Source: Alphaproteobacteria bacterium UBA6411 (lineage in GTDB: Bacteria > Pseudomonadota > Alphaproteobacteria > CAAGCB01 > CAG-977). Taken from it: 64,000 nt of DNA. Each line of letters begins with the position of its first letter. Within the stretch, counting starts at the first letter, position 1. Below are positions 17,257 to 26,030 of this stretch, piece by piece. The notes beneath the pieces were generated by a model. The model saw only the letters and a program-made list of their open reading frames with translations, ran no database searches and had not been told where the DNA came from. The position numbers and the translations under genes are program-made. The stretch lies in assembly GCA_002438565.1 (NCBI GenBank), contig DJPN01000001.1:1-64000 (forward strand), in the 5' to 3' direction.

Positions 17257-19566
17257 ATGACTGCTTTACGCAAAGACTTTGTATTGAACGCCCTCGCGTC
17301 CTACATCCGCCAGACGACCATCGCCACCAAAGGCGCGGTGATGGAAGCCTATGAACAAAATCCCGCCGTCGCGGACATGCTTGCCGATTATTTCGACGCG
17401 AAATTCAATCCCGAATTCAAGGGGAAACGGCATTTGGAGGAACGCGAATCCGAAATCGCCGCCAAAATGCCCAAAAATATTGCGCTCAAAGCCGTGTTTT
17501 CCGTTCTGAAAGCCATGGTCAGAACCAATCATTATCAAGGCGAAAAAGACTACGTTTCCTTTAAAATGCTGGATCGCGACATCCAAGGCCTGCCGAAACC
17601 CGTTCCGATGGCTGAAATTTTCGTTTATTCCCCGATTGTGGACGCCGTGCATTTGCGTTTCGGCAAAATCGCGCGCGGCGGCATCCGCTGGTCGGACAGA
17701 AAAGAAGACTTCCGCACGGAAATCTTGGGCTTGGTCAAAGCGCAGCAGGTCAAAAACGTCGTCATTGTCCCCGTCGGGTCGAAAGGCGGCTTTTATCCCA
17801 AACAGCCGCCCGAAAACGCGACCAAAGCCGAATTGGTCGAAAACGCGATTAAGTGTTACAAAATTTTGATACGCGGGCTTTTGGACATCACCGACAACAT
17901 TGTTGACGGCAAAGTCGTTCATCCCGAAAACACGATGATTTACGACGGCGAAGATCCGTATCTGGTCGTCGCCGCGGACAAAGGCACGGCGGACTTTTCC
18001 GACATTGCCAACGCTTTGTCCGCCGAATACGGATTTTGGCTGGGCGACGCGTTCGCTTCGGGCGGTTCCGCGGGGTTCAGCCACAAAGGCATGGCGATTA
18101 CCGCGCGCGGGTCGTGGGAAAGCGTCAAACGCCACTTCAACGAAATGGGGCGCGACTGCATGACCGAGGAATTCACGGCGGCGGGCGTCGGCAGCATGGC
18201 CGGCGACGTGTACGGCAACGCGATGCTGCTGTCGCCGAAAATGAAGCTGATTGCGGCGTTCAACTCGTCCCACATTTTCATCGACCCGAATCCCGACATC
18301 GAAAAAAGCTTTGCGGAACGCAAACGCCTGTTTGACAGGGAAGCGGGCTGGGCCGAATACAATCCCGAACTGATTTCGCAGGGCGGCGGCGTCTATTCCC
18401 GCCGTGAAAAATCCATTACCGTTTCCGACGAAGCCCGCGCCGTTTTGGGACTGGACAAAGCGACGATGACGCCTGCCGAACTGATGCGGGGCATTTTGTC
18501 CGCCCCCGTCGACTTGCTGTATTTCGGCGGCATCGGCACTTATGTCAAGGCAAGTTCCGAATCCCAAATGGACGCCAAGGACGCCGCAAATGCCGCGTGC
18601 CGCATCGACGCGGCGCAGCTGCGCGCGAAAGTGATTGCCGAAGGCGCGAATCTGGCTTTGACCCAGTGCGGACGCATTGAATACGCTTTGCGCGGCGGAC
18701 GGCTGAACACGGATGCCGTGGACAACTCCGCGGGCGTGGATTGCTCGGATCACGAAGTCAACATCAAAATCATGCTCAACGCCGCCGTCCGCGCGGGAAC
18801 GCTGACCGTTGAAGAACGCAACAGCCTGTTGGATTCGATAAAAGACGACGTTGCGGATCTGGTTTTGCGCGACAATTTCCTGCAAACGCAAATCATTTCC
18901 TACATGCACCACCGCGGCGCGAAAAGCATTCCGGGCAACAAAAAATTCATGCACGTTTTGGAACGCGAGGACAAATTGAACCGCGCTTTGGAATTTTTGC
19001 CCGCCGATTCGGAAATGGACGAACGCTTTACGCGCGGAATGGGACTGACCCGTCCCGAATTGTGCGTGCTGATGGCGTATGCCAAACTGACGATTTACGA
19101 TCATCTGCTGAACAGCGATTTGCCCGACGACGCCGTTTTGGAAAAGCTGTTGCTCTCCTATTTCCCCAAGACTTTGCAGGAAAACCGCAAACGCGAAATT
19201 TTAACGCATCCTTTGCGCCGCGAAATTGTGGGAACTCAAATCGCCAACAATTTGATTAACCGTGCGGGCGTGAACTTCATTACGAAAATGCGCAACGAAA
19301 GCTCCGCCCCCGTCATCGCGATTTTGAAAGCGTATCTGATTGTCGCCGAAGCATACCAAACAGAAGGGCTGTTCTTGAAACTGGAACAAAAGGATATGCC
19401 CGCCGACGACCGTTTGGCGACGATGCGCCGCATTGTCGCGGAAATCGAAAATATGACGCTGACGGTTTTGCGCGACGGCATGGAAGGCGACATCGCCACG
19501 GAAGCCAAACGCTGGATCGGCTACAAAGACGACAAATTCAAACAGTTGCGCGCCGAACTGGCATAA
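17257..19566 (+). CDS. gdhB: Large-type NAD-glutamate dehydrogenase, short form (catalytic half)
   Basis: A 769-residue enzyme converting glutamate to 2-oxoglutarate and ammonia with NAD. It matches the catalytic core of the large bacterial GDH: SPIVDAVHLRFGKIARGGIRWSDR, then VIVPVGSKGGFYPK with the catalytic Lys, and EGANLALTQCGRIEYA. Known members are about 1,500-1,600 residues with an N-terminal regulatory half; here that half is absent. The ATG at 17257 has GGAA just upstream. The open frame back to 17185 adds only 24 residues and crosses the promoter. I see no remnant of the missing half upstream. Confidence 0.88.
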   Translation: MTALRKDFVLNALASYIRQTTIATKGAVMEAYEQNPAVADMLADYFDAKFNPEFKGKRHLEERESEIAAKMPKNIALKAVFSVLKAMVRTNHYQGEKDYVSFKMLDRDIQGLPKPVPMAEIFVYSPIVDAVHLRFGKIARGGIRWSDRKEDFRTEILGLVKAQQVKNVVIVPVGSKGGFYPKQPPENATKAELVENAIKCYKILIRGLLDITDNIVDGKVVHPENTMIYDGEDPYLVVAADKGTADFSDIANALSAEYGFWLGDAFASGGSAGFSHKGMAITARGSWESVKRHFNEMGRDCMTEEFTAAGVGSMAGDVYGNAMLLSPKMKLIAAFNSSHIFIDPNPDIEKSFAERKRLFDREAGWAEYNPELISQGGGVYSRREKSITVSDEARAVLGLDKATMTPAELMRGILSAPVDLLYFGGIGTYVKASSESQMDAKDAANAACRIDAAQLRAKVIAEGANLALTQCGRIEYALRGGRLNTDAVDNSAGVDCSDHEVNIKIMLNAAVRAGTLTVEERNSLLDSIKDDVADLVLRDNFLQTQIISYMHHRGAKSIPGNKKFMHVLEREDKLNRALEFLPADSEMDERFTRGMGLTRPELCVLMAYAKLTIYDHLLNSDLPDDAVLEKLLLSYFPKTLQENRKREILTHPLRREIVGTQIANNLINRAGVNFITKMRNESSAPVIAILKAYLIVAEAYQTEGLFLKLEQKDMPADDRLATMRRIVAEIENMTLTVLRDGMEGDIATEAKRWIGYKDDKFKQLRAELA

Positions 19567-19570
19567 AGCC

Positions 19571-20014
19571 ATGAAACGGGCAATCGTTTATTTGATGATT
19601 GTTCTGACCTTGGGCGGATGCGTGACCCTGTCCGCCCAAGACGAAAAAACCGCTCAAGAGCTGAAAAGCTACGGGCTGAAGCAGTCGTGGACACAGCCCA
19701 AAAACGTATTTTTGGCGGGATTGCTGAACGTCCTGCCCGTTGCGGGAAACCTGTATTTGTCTGCGGGCAAAGACGGCGATTCGTCGCAAATCGCGTATGG
19801 CGTTTTAAACTTTTTCTTCATTTATCCGCTTTCGATTTTGTGGGCTGTCCCGCAGGCCGCCATTGACGCCCACACTTTGAACAAAAAAGCGTTTGTCGAT
19901 TACTACACCTTTGACAAAGCGGGGCAAAAAGAACTGGACGCTTTGAAAGCCGAACGCCACATCGACACTTTGTCCTATCTGGAAGACGACGAAGAATCCG
20001 ATATGGACGAATAG
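19571..20014 (+). CDS. Small predicted lipoprotein
   Basis: A 147-residue protein with a lipobox (LGGC, Cys17) after a hydrophobic signal. It has two further hydrophobic stretches (near 45-65 and 76-95) and an acidic C-terminus ending in DDEESDMDE. It starts 4 nt after the glutamate dehydrogenase stop and is probably co-transcribed. The middle (VFLAGLLNVLPVAGNLYL) resembles small membrane-embedded proteins with a glycine-poor zipper. I recognise no named family. Confidence 0.7.
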   Translation: MKRAIVYLMIVLTLGGCVTLSAQDEKTAQELKSYGLKQSWTQPKNVFLAGLLNVLPVAGNLYLSAGKDGDSSQIAYGVLNFFFIYPLSILWAVPQAAIDAHTLNKKAFVDYYTFDKAGQKELDALKAERHIDTLSYLEDDEESDMDE

Positions 20015-20078
20015 CCGCCTTGTTCCTTTTACCGTGCGGGCATAAGCTGAAACATGCGGCATCGGGAAAGGAACTGAT

Positions 20079-20540
20079 ATGAAAAATTTGATTTGGGCTT
20101 TGCTTTTTATTGTCACGGGCTGCGCGACGGACATCAACGACAATGCGCACAGCCTGTCGTCGGTCGGGCACGCCTCCGCCGTCGCGCAAGGCGTCATTGT
20201 CGACGTGCGCACCGTTTCCATCCAAGGTTCAAACGGCGCCGGTTCCGTTTTGGGCGGAGTCGCGGGCGGCGTCGCCGCATCGACAATCGGGCGCGGCGCG
20301 GGGTCTGTTTTGGCTTCGGTGGGCGGAGCTTTGGCAGGCGCGTTCATTGGCGGCATCACGCAAAACGAACTGACCAAACAGCAGGCTTTGCAATACATCG
20401 TCCGTTTGGCGGACGGGGATATGATTAACGTGATTCAAGGGTTGAACAATCCTTTGTCCGTCGGGCAAAAGGTGTTCGTTTTGTACGGCAAGGAAACCCG
20501 TTTGATTCCCGACACGCTGCCGGCGCCGAAATCGTTGTAA
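20079..20540 (+). CDS. SlyB/17-kDa antigen-like outer-membrane lipoprotein
   Basis: A 153-residue lipoprotein (lipobox VTGC, Cys15). Residues about 50-95 hold a Gly-zipper double helix (GAGSVLGGVAGGVAAS and GSVLASVGGALAGAFIGG), the hallmark of the SlyB / Rickettsia 17-kDa antigen group. The C-terminal part (YIVRLADGDMINVIQG, then VGQKVFVLYG) matches the beta region of SlyB and Pcp proteins. It probably sits in the outer membrane and helps envelope integrity. GGAA lies about 8 nt before the ATG. Confidence 0.85.
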   Translation: MKNLIWALLFIVTGCATDINDNAHSLSSVGHASAVAQGVIVDVRTVSIQGSNGAGSVLGGVAGGVAASTIGRGAGSVLASVGGALAGAFIGGITQNELTKQQALQYIVRLADGDMINVIQGLNNPLSVGQKVFVLYGKETRLIPDTLPAPKSL

Positions 20541-20701
20541 TTCAACCGGTTAAACCGAATGGTCATAAATTTGCAATATTTTTATCAAGATTTCCTACCA
20601 AAACCGGCGTTTTTATGGTATAAAAGAAACATGCGATAAATTTCCCTTTTTTAAACAACGGGGTTCGCAGGGTTTAATTTTTAACGGGAATCTTACAGAA
20701 A

Positions 20702-21202
20702 ATGGCAAAAGAAATTTCTTTTTCAGCCGGTGATTTTGTCGTTTATCCGACTCACGGCGTAGGGAAAGTGATGAGTATCACCAAAGATACCGTGGCAGGA
20801 CAGGAATTGGAGTTAATCGCCGTCCACTTTGACAAAGACCGCATGACTTTGCGCGTTCCGATGATGAAAGCCAAAAATTCGGGTTTAAGGAAACTGTCCA
20901 ACCGTTCCATTATGGATACGGCACTGGAAACGCTGCGCGGAAAATCCAAATCCAAACGCACGATGTGGAGCCGCCGCGCCCAGGAATACGAAGCGAAAAT
21001 CAATTCCGGCGATCCGGTCGCCATTGCGGAAGTCGTGCGCGATTTGTACCGTTCGCAATCCCAATCCGACCAATCGTACAGCGAACGTCAAATCTATGAA
21101 CAGGCTCTGGATCGTTTAGCAAACGAACTGGCCGCCGTCGACAAAATCAAAACGGAAGACGCGACAGTCAAACTGTGCGGTATTCTGGAAACGGCCTGTT
21201 GA
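20702..21202 (+). CDS. carD: CarD family RNA polymerase-binding regulator
   Basis: A 166-residue regulator. The N-terminal Tudor-like RNA polymerase interaction domain shows the CarD signature (FSAGDFVVYPTHGVGKVMSI), and the C-terminal helical domain begins near residue 68 with SKSKRTMWSRRAQEYEAKI. CarD proteins bind the beta subunit and stabilise open promoter complexes, often at rRNA promoters. It is monocistronic: 160 bp of upstream noncoding DNA with a TATAAA box at 20620-20625, and a strong terminator after it. Confidence 0.95.
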   Translation: MAKEISFSAGDFVVYPTHGVGKVMSITKDTVAGQELELIAVHFDKDRMTLRVPMMKAKNSGLRKLSNRSIMDTALETLRGKSKSKRTMWSRRAQEYEAKINSGDPVAIAEVVRDLYRSQSQSDQSYSERQIYEQALDRLANELAAVDKIKTEDATVKLCGILETAC

Positions 21203-21214
21203 GGGTTCTTCTTT

Positions 21215-21246
21215 AAAAAAGCCCGCTTTCGGCGGGCTTTTTTTTA
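21215..21246. terminator. Bidirectional terminator between carD and the alcohol dehydrogenase gene
   Basis: GCCCGC (21221-21226), loop TTTCG and GCGGGC, flanked by a run of A on the left and a run of T on the right. It therefore works for carD on the plus strand and for the convergent gene on the minus strand. Confidence 0.92.
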
Positions 21247-22425
21247 TTTGTAGGATTGAATCAGAATATCAACCGTTTCCTTTAGCGACAAACTGTATCT
21301 GTCCATGGCGAACAGGTTGCTCATCGTTTTGTGGGCGTTGCGGGCGACGATTTCCATTTCGCCGATTTGCACGCCGTAATCCGACATTTTTAAATCGGCG
21401 ACGCCGCAGGCTTCCTGCAAGGCTTTCATCGCCTTGACAAACGTCAGCGGCTTTTCCTCGTCGGGCAAACCATCCGTTTCCGCGCCCAAAATATGCGCCA
21501 TTTTGATAAATCTGTCGGGAACATAGCGCGCAAAAAACGAAAAATAGGATTCGGACAGCATCAGCAGCCCCGCCCCGTGCGGCAAGTCGGGATGCGTCGC
21601 CGTCAGCCCGTGTTCAATCGAATGAAGCGACGTGCAGCTGGACGTCGACTGCACCATGCCCGACAGCAGCCCCGCCAAAGCGATGTTCGTTCTGGCTTCC
21701 AAATCATTGCCGTTCTGAACGACACGCGGCAGGTATTTTGAAACCAGACGCAAAATCTGCAAAGAAAAGGCTTCGCTGATAGGGGTCGCGATTTTGGCGA
21801 TAAAGCCCTCGGCGGCTTGGAAAAACGCGTCGAATCCTTGAATTGCCGTCAAAAACGGCGGAACGGACACCATCAATTCGGGGTCAAGGACGGACAATGC
21901 CGGAAATGTCGACGGAACACCGAAGCCTATCATTTCCTTCAAAGCGCGATTTGTTACGACCATCCATTGGTCGGCTTCCGTTCCCGTCCCCGCCGTCGTC
22001 AGAATCGCGACAATCGGCAAAGCGGCGTTTTTAACGGGCAGTCCCTTGCCCGAACCCGTTACGATGTAATCCCACAAATCACCGGGGTTGCGCGCCATCA
22101 GCGCAATGGCTTTCGCCGCGTCAATGACACTGCCGCCGCCCAGTCCCAGCACAAAGTCGCAAAAATTGTCGCGGGCGAACTGCGCGGCTTCCATCACTTC
22201 GTCTTTGCCCGTGTTGACAGTGATTTTGTCGTAAATCATATAGTCGATGTTTTGATGCTTCAGCGCCGCCAAAACCCTGTCCAAGTATCCGCGTTCGCGC
22301 ATGGTTTTGCCGTTTGAAATAACAACCAGAGCCAGCTTCCCCGGCAATTTTTCGCGTTTCAATTCGTCAAGCTTTCCTACGCCGAACAGTACTTTCGTCG
22401 GAATCGAAAAATCAAAATCAATCAT
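21244..22425 (-). CDS. Iron-containing (group III) alcohol dehydrogenase
   Basis: A 393-residue NAD(P)-dependent dehydrogenase. The nucleotide loop is LGLGGGSVIDAAKA (about 95-108), and ILTTAGTGTEAD follows. Of the four usual metal ligands, an Asp (GFDAFFQ), a His in SIEHGLTATH and a His in LPHGAG are present. The ligand normally four residues after the Asp (DxxxH in FucO) is Gln here. It may be metal-free, use another metal, or accept Gln as ligand. AAAGGG precedes the ATG. Substrate is unknown. Stands alone, with its end at a shared terminator. Confidence 0.9.
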   Translation of the reverse strand: MIDFDFSIPTKVLFGVGKLDELKREKLPGKLALVVISNGKTMRERGYLDRVLAALKHQNIDYMIYDKITVNTGKDEVMEAAQFARDNFCDFVLGLGGGSVIDAAKAIALMARNPGDLWDYIVTGSGKGLPVKNAALPIVAILTTAGTGTEADQWMVVTNRALKEMIGFGVPSTFPALSVLDPELMVSVPPFLTAIQGFDAFFQAAEGFIAKIATPISEAFSLQILRLVSKYLPRVVQNGNDLEARTNIALAGLLSGMVQSTSSCTSLHSIEHGLTATHPDLPHGAGLLMLSESYFSFFARYVPDRFIKMAHILGAETDGLPDEEKPLTFVKAMKALQEACGVADLKMSDYGVQIGEMEIVARNAHKTMSNLFAMDRYSLSLKETVDILIQSYK

Positions 22426-22494
22426 GGCAAACCCTTTCCCGCTTGAATTTCAAAGCGCGGACAGTTTAACGCTTTTATTCCGAAAAAAAAAGCT

Positions 22495-23385
22495 TTATCG
22501 CGTCGGGCGCAAAAATCCGAACGGCGACACTTCGTCGGATTCGGGTTCGGGATCGGGCAGCGGTTCGGGATCGGGGAAATAGGTTTCCTCCGCCTCGGCG
22601 GCAGGCTGTTCGTCCGGAACGGATTCGGCGGGCGCTTCCTCCTCAACCGGCTCGGGCGGCATATAGGCCTGCGGTTCCGGACGGTCGACTTCGCGGCACG
22701 CTTCGACAAAGCGCAAATAAACGCGTCCCAAAGCGCCTTCTTCAAAAATCTTGGTCAGATAATGTTCGATGTCGTGGCGTTCCAGCATCGTAAACATTTG
22801 TTCAAATCGGTAGCAAAACGTCCGAACCGCATTCGACAAAATGTCGTCGCGCATCAGCCTGTTTTTCAAATCTTCCTTGAAATGCGGCGAATTTTCGGCG
22901 TTCAAAAGCAGCACTTTGCAAAAAGCCCACTTGTTTCCGTTGCCGACGCGCTGCCAAATCAATTCCGTATGCGCGGCCTGCACCAATCCGAATCTGACCA
23001 GAATGTCGGACAACAAATCGTTCAATTCGTTAATGAACAAATCAGCGTTGTGCAAAACCATGGCGCTGCGGGTTTGAATTTGCGCTTCCATCAGCGTTCT
23101 GACCATGGCTTCGGCGTGATCGGCGGAACGTCTGGTTTGCGTCAGCAAAAGGTTAATGGTGTTGCCCTGCTTTTTCAGCGTCATCACATTGTACAGCAGC
23201 CCCGTTACCAGCCACAGCGCGGCCAAAGGCGCAAACGCCGTCGCGGCAATCATCGCGATTTCGTTGACGGGCAGACCGAACAGCTGCGCAAAGCCGATTT
23301 TGGCAAAAACGTAAAATCCGACTCCCCCCAGCCAAAGCAGGGAAACAGCGACGGCAAAGCTGAACAAAACGATTAAACCAACCAT
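22495..23385 (-). CDS. Membrane-anchored protein with acidic Pro/Glu tail, unknown function
   Basis: A 296-residue protein. Two hydrophobic segments lie at about 1-25 and 40-65, then a soluble helical domain (about 80-225) and an acidic tail rich in Pro and Glu. I choose the ATG at 23385 because AAGGG lies 7 nt upstream; the frame is open to 23481, but that extension lacks a signal. The soluble part has repeated ADHAEAMVRTLMEAQIQTRSA-like amphipathic text that may form a coiled coil. I do not recognise the family. Confidence 0.65.
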   Translation of the reverse strand: MVGLIVLFSFAVAVSLLWLGGVGFYVFAKIGFAQLFGLPVNEIAMIAATAFAPLAALWLVTGLLYNVMTLKKQGNTINLLLTQTRRSADHAEAMVRTLMEAQIQTRSAMVLHNADLFINELNDLLSDILVRFGLVQAAHTELIWQRVGNGNKWAFCKVLLLNAENSPHFKEDLKNRLMRDDILSNAVRTFCYRFEQMFTMLERHDIEHYLTKIFEEGALGRVYLRFVEACREVDRPEPQAYMPPEPVEEEAPAESVPDEQPAAEAEETYFPDPEPLPDPEPESDEVSPFGFLRPTR

Positions 23386-23525
23386 ATTTCGACCCTTTTT
23401 GCGGATGTTACCGCCTTGACTGTAGGCCTTTTTTATAAAAAATCGGTAAATTTGAGGATTTTTATTCTCTCTAAACTCCAAAAGTGATAGAAAGGACGAA
23501 AGTTGATTTTTAAACGGAGTTTTTC

Positions 23526-24491
23526 ATGGAACAGGAACAGTATTTGGAATTTGAAAAACCGATTGCCGAACTGGAAAGCAAGATTGAGGGCTTGCGCCGC
23601 CTTTCCGCGGCCGAGGACGGCGTCAATATCGCCGAAGAAATCTCGCGTTTGCAGAAAAAGGTCGAAAAACAGGCGGAACAGCTGTATTCCAAACTGACTC
23701 CGTGGCAGAAAACACAGGTTGCGCGCCATCCCAACCGCCCGCATTGCCTTGACTATATCAACGCTCTGATTACCGATTTTGAACTGCTGGCGGGCGACCG
23801 CCTGTTCGGCGAAGACGAAGCCATCGTCGGCGGCATCGGCCGTTTTCAAGGCTATTCCGTCGTCGTCATCGGACAGGAAAAAGGCCACGACATCGAAACG
23901 CGTTTGAAACACAGCTTCGGCATGGCGAAACCCGAAGGATACCGCAAAGCCATTCGCTTGATGAAGCTTGCCGACCGCTTCGGACTGCCGATTATCACGT
24001 TTGTCGACACAGCGGGTGCTTTCCCCGGACTGGAGGGGGAAGAACGCGGACAGGCGGAAGCGATTGCGTCCTGCATTGACGCCAGTTTCGGCGTGCGCGT
24101 TCCCGTTATCAGCGTCGTTATCGGCGAAGGCGGTTCGGGCGGCGCGATTGCGATTGCCACCGCGAACCGTATTTTGATGCTGGAAAATTCGATTTATTCC
24201 GTCATTTCGCCCGAAGGGTGCGCCGGCATCCTGTGGCGCGACGGACAGCAGGCGCAAAAGGCGGCAGACGCTTTGCACTTGACGGCGCAGGATTTGAAAG
24301 CGCTGAACGTCATTGACGAAATCATCCCCGAAGCCGAAGGCGCGGCGCACCGCGCGCCCGCGCAAACCATCGCCGCGGTCGGAGATGCGGTTTTCAAACA
24401 TTTGTCCGATCTGATAAAACTCGACCGCGACAAAGTCAAACAGGACCGCGCCGACAAATTCATGAAAATGACGCGCCTGCAGGACGCATAA
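23526..24491 (+). CDS. accA: Acetyl-CoA carboxylase carboxyltransferase subunit alpha
   Basis: A 321-residue subunit of the carboxyltransferase that makes malonyl-CoA for fatty acid synthesis, together with AccD. The N-terminal helix hairpin and then VGGIGRFQGYSVVVIGQEKG, FVDTAGAFPG and GEGGSGGAIAIA are family hallmarks. The length is as usual. GGAG lies 7 nt before the ATG. It is transcribed alone and ends in a clear terminator. accD is not in this window. Confidence 0.97.
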   Translation: MEQEQYLEFEKPIAELESKIEGLRRLSAAEDGVNIAEEISRLQKKVEKQAEQLYSKLTPWQKTQVARHPNRPHCLDYINALITDFELLAGDRLFGEDEAIVGGIGRFQGYSVVVIGQEKGHDIETRLKHSFGMAKPEGYRKAIRLMKLADRFGLPIITFVDTAGAFPGLEGEERGQAEAIASCIDASFGVRVPVISVVIGEGGSGGAIAIATANRILMLENSIYSVISPEGCAGILWRDGQQAQKAADALHLTAQDLKALNVIDEIIPEAEGAAHRAPAQTIAAVGDAVFKHLSDLIKLDRDKVKQDRADKFMKMTRLQDA

Positions 24492-24495
24492 TTCA

Positions 24496-24524
24496 AAAGC
24501 GGGTTTTTGAACCCGCTTTTTTTA
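24496..24524 (+). terminator. Rho-independent terminator of accA
   Basis: AGCGGGTT and AACCCGCT arms with a 4-nt loop, followed by a run of T, about 5 nt after the accA stop. Confidence 0.9.
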
Positions 24525-24540
24525 ATCAAAAAAGTTCCCC

Positions 24541-25239
24541 TTATGAAATAACTGCTTCATCGCTTGCTTGGACGGGGAAAGTCATGTAGTCGCCGTACAA
24601 ATCCTTCAAATGCGCCTCCGGGTTAAACGGACAGCTGTACAATCTTCCCTCAAATTCCATTTTTTGCAAAGGAAACAGCTCTTCGTGTTTGAAGGCGACT
24701 ATTTCATGTTCATGCGGAAAATCAATTCCATAAAAATACATTAAACCGCCTTCTTCGGAACTGTCGCAAATAAAACGATTTTCCATTTCTTTTATTTTGC
24801 CTCTGATATCGGCAATGTCTTTTATGTTTGCGGCGGCGGTTTGCTTTATCAATTCATTTTGAGCTTTATGCACCTTTGCGGAAACCGCTTTTTTATCCAT
24901 TTCGCCGCGGCAAGGCTTTACGGGAAAAACATCCAGTCCGACCAGATTGTTTTCCTTGTTTATCCGAACCTGATAATGACCTATTGATGTTTCACATTCC
25001 CGCACATCAAATCCTAGTGCGCAGAAATGCGACCTTATTTCCGGAAGTATTTTTTCCAAATCCGGCCAGAGCATACTGACATCGACATCATCGTCCCACG
25101 GAACAAAGCCTTTATGTCTGACAGCACCCAACAGCGTTCCGAAATCCAGCCAATATCCGACGCCCTTCTGTTCACAAAAAGACGCAAATTCAGCCAGCAA
25201 TTCAATATTTTTTTCTTGAAGTACGCGCAATCCCCCCAT
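24541..25239 (-). CDS. LicD family phosphotransferase
   Basis: A 232-residue LicD protein, which transfers phosphocholine or a related phospho-alcohol from a CDP-activated donor to a surface glycan. The core motif LDFGTLLGAVRHKGFVPWDDDVDV includes the paired metal-binding Asp. The ATG at 25239 has AAGGTG 9 nt upstream; a TTG at 25275 would add 12 residues. The upstream small ORF ends 18 nt before this start, and a nucleotidyltransferase lies above it, which suits CDP-donor supply followed by transfer. Confidence 0.88.
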   Translation of the reverse strand: MGGLRVLQEKNIELLAEFASFCEQKGVGYWLDFGTLLGAVRHKGFVPWDDDVDVSMLWPDLEKILPEIRSHFCALGFDVRECETSIGHYQVRINKENNLVGLDVFPVKPCRGEMDKKAVSAKVHKAQNELIKQTAAANIKDIADIRGKIKEMENRFICDSSEEGGLMYFYGIDFPHEHEIVAFKHEELFPLQKMEFEGRLYSCPFNPEAHLKDLYGDYMTFPVQASDEAVIS

Positions 25240-25256
25240 AGCCGGTTTCACCTTTG

Positions 25257-25406
25257 TTATATCGCAGTATGCCAATATTTTTTGGCAATTTTAATATCGT
25301 TGTATTCGGAAAGCAGCCGTTTAAATTCTTTTCGCGTAAAAACTTTTACACTTCCTATCCTGTAAACCGTTTTAAAATTGTTTGTAGTTTTATTTATAAG
25401 ATTCAT
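25257..25406 (-). CDS. Small basic protein between the cytidylyltransferase and licD genes
   Basis: A 49-residue ORF (MNLINKTTNNFKTVYRIG...), basic, with no signal. GGAG lies 10 nt before its ATG, it overlaps the end of the upstream nucleotidyltransferase gene by 17 bp, and it stops immediately before the ribosome site of licD. This chain of overlaps suggests that it is translated. No function can be named. Confidence 0.4.
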   Translation of the reverse strand: MNLINKTTNNFKTVYRIGSVKVFTRKEFKRLLSEYNDIKIAKKYWHTAI

Positions 25407-25926
25407 CTTTATCCAACTCCTGGGTTCTTGCGTCCAAAGGCAAATGGTTATCAACTTTGTTCTGCAACTTCCGATAATTATCGTAAATACGCTGTTTTAA
25501 AGAAGATGAACTGATTCCCTGCCCGTAGGGAAAATAAACAACCTCAACTCCCGATTTTTGCAGATAATCATATTTTCCCGCCCAGTCGTCCCCGACGACG
25601 AACACATCCAAATGCAGCTTGGAAACTTTATCCGTGTGGTCCAAAGATTTTTGCGGAATGACAATATCGGGATATTTTAAAGCTTTCACCAATGCAATCC
25701 GTTCTTCAAACGGAATAATCGGTTGGGATTTGTATGAAGCCACCAATTCATCCGTATTTACCCCGACAATCAAAATGTCGCCCAATGCTCTGGCATATTC
25801 AATCATTTTCAAATGATTTGCATGCAGCATGTCAAAAGTGCCGGAAGTGTAAACAACCGTTTGATTTGATATTCTGAGAGAAAAAAACTTCTTCTGGAAA
25901 AATGTGCAATTTTGCCATATTGACAA
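25390..25926 (-). CDS. TagD-like nucleotidyltransferase (glycerol-3-phosphate cytidylyltransferase family), start uncertain
   Basis: The cytidylyltransferase fold begins at TVVYTSGTFDMLHANHLKMI, with the nucleotide-binding HxxH-type motif as HANH, and ends with the ISSSSLKQRIY motif. Such enzymes make CDP-alcohol or NDP-sugar donors; with licD downstream, a CDP-polyol or CDP-choline-like product is plausible. The start is unclear: no ATG or GTG with a ribosome site lies just before the domain. I use a TTG at 25926; the frame is open to 26082 but then runs through the end of the upstream gene. The region 25870-26000 is very AT-rich and may hold a promoter. Confidence 0.75.
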   Translation of the reverse strand: MSIWQNCTFFQKKFFSLRISNQTVVYTSGTFDMLHANHLKMIEYARALGDILIVGVNTDELVASYKSQPIIPFEERIALVKALKYPDIVIPQKSLDHTDKVSKLHLDVFVVGDDWAGKYDYLQKSGVEVVYFPYGQGISSSSLKQRIYDNYRKLQNKVDNHLPLDARTQELDKDESYK

Positions 25927-26030
25927 AATAACATTGCAATCACAAAGGCTATTTGATATAGATATAAAAAACGGTCGTTTATTGAAAACATCTTGCCGAT
26001 GTTTATTTTCGATGGCGACTTCTTTTTCGA

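Noticed and set aside
17266..19104. 612-codon minus-strand ORF
   Set aside because: Antisense of the glutamate dehydrogenase gene, same low-information composition.
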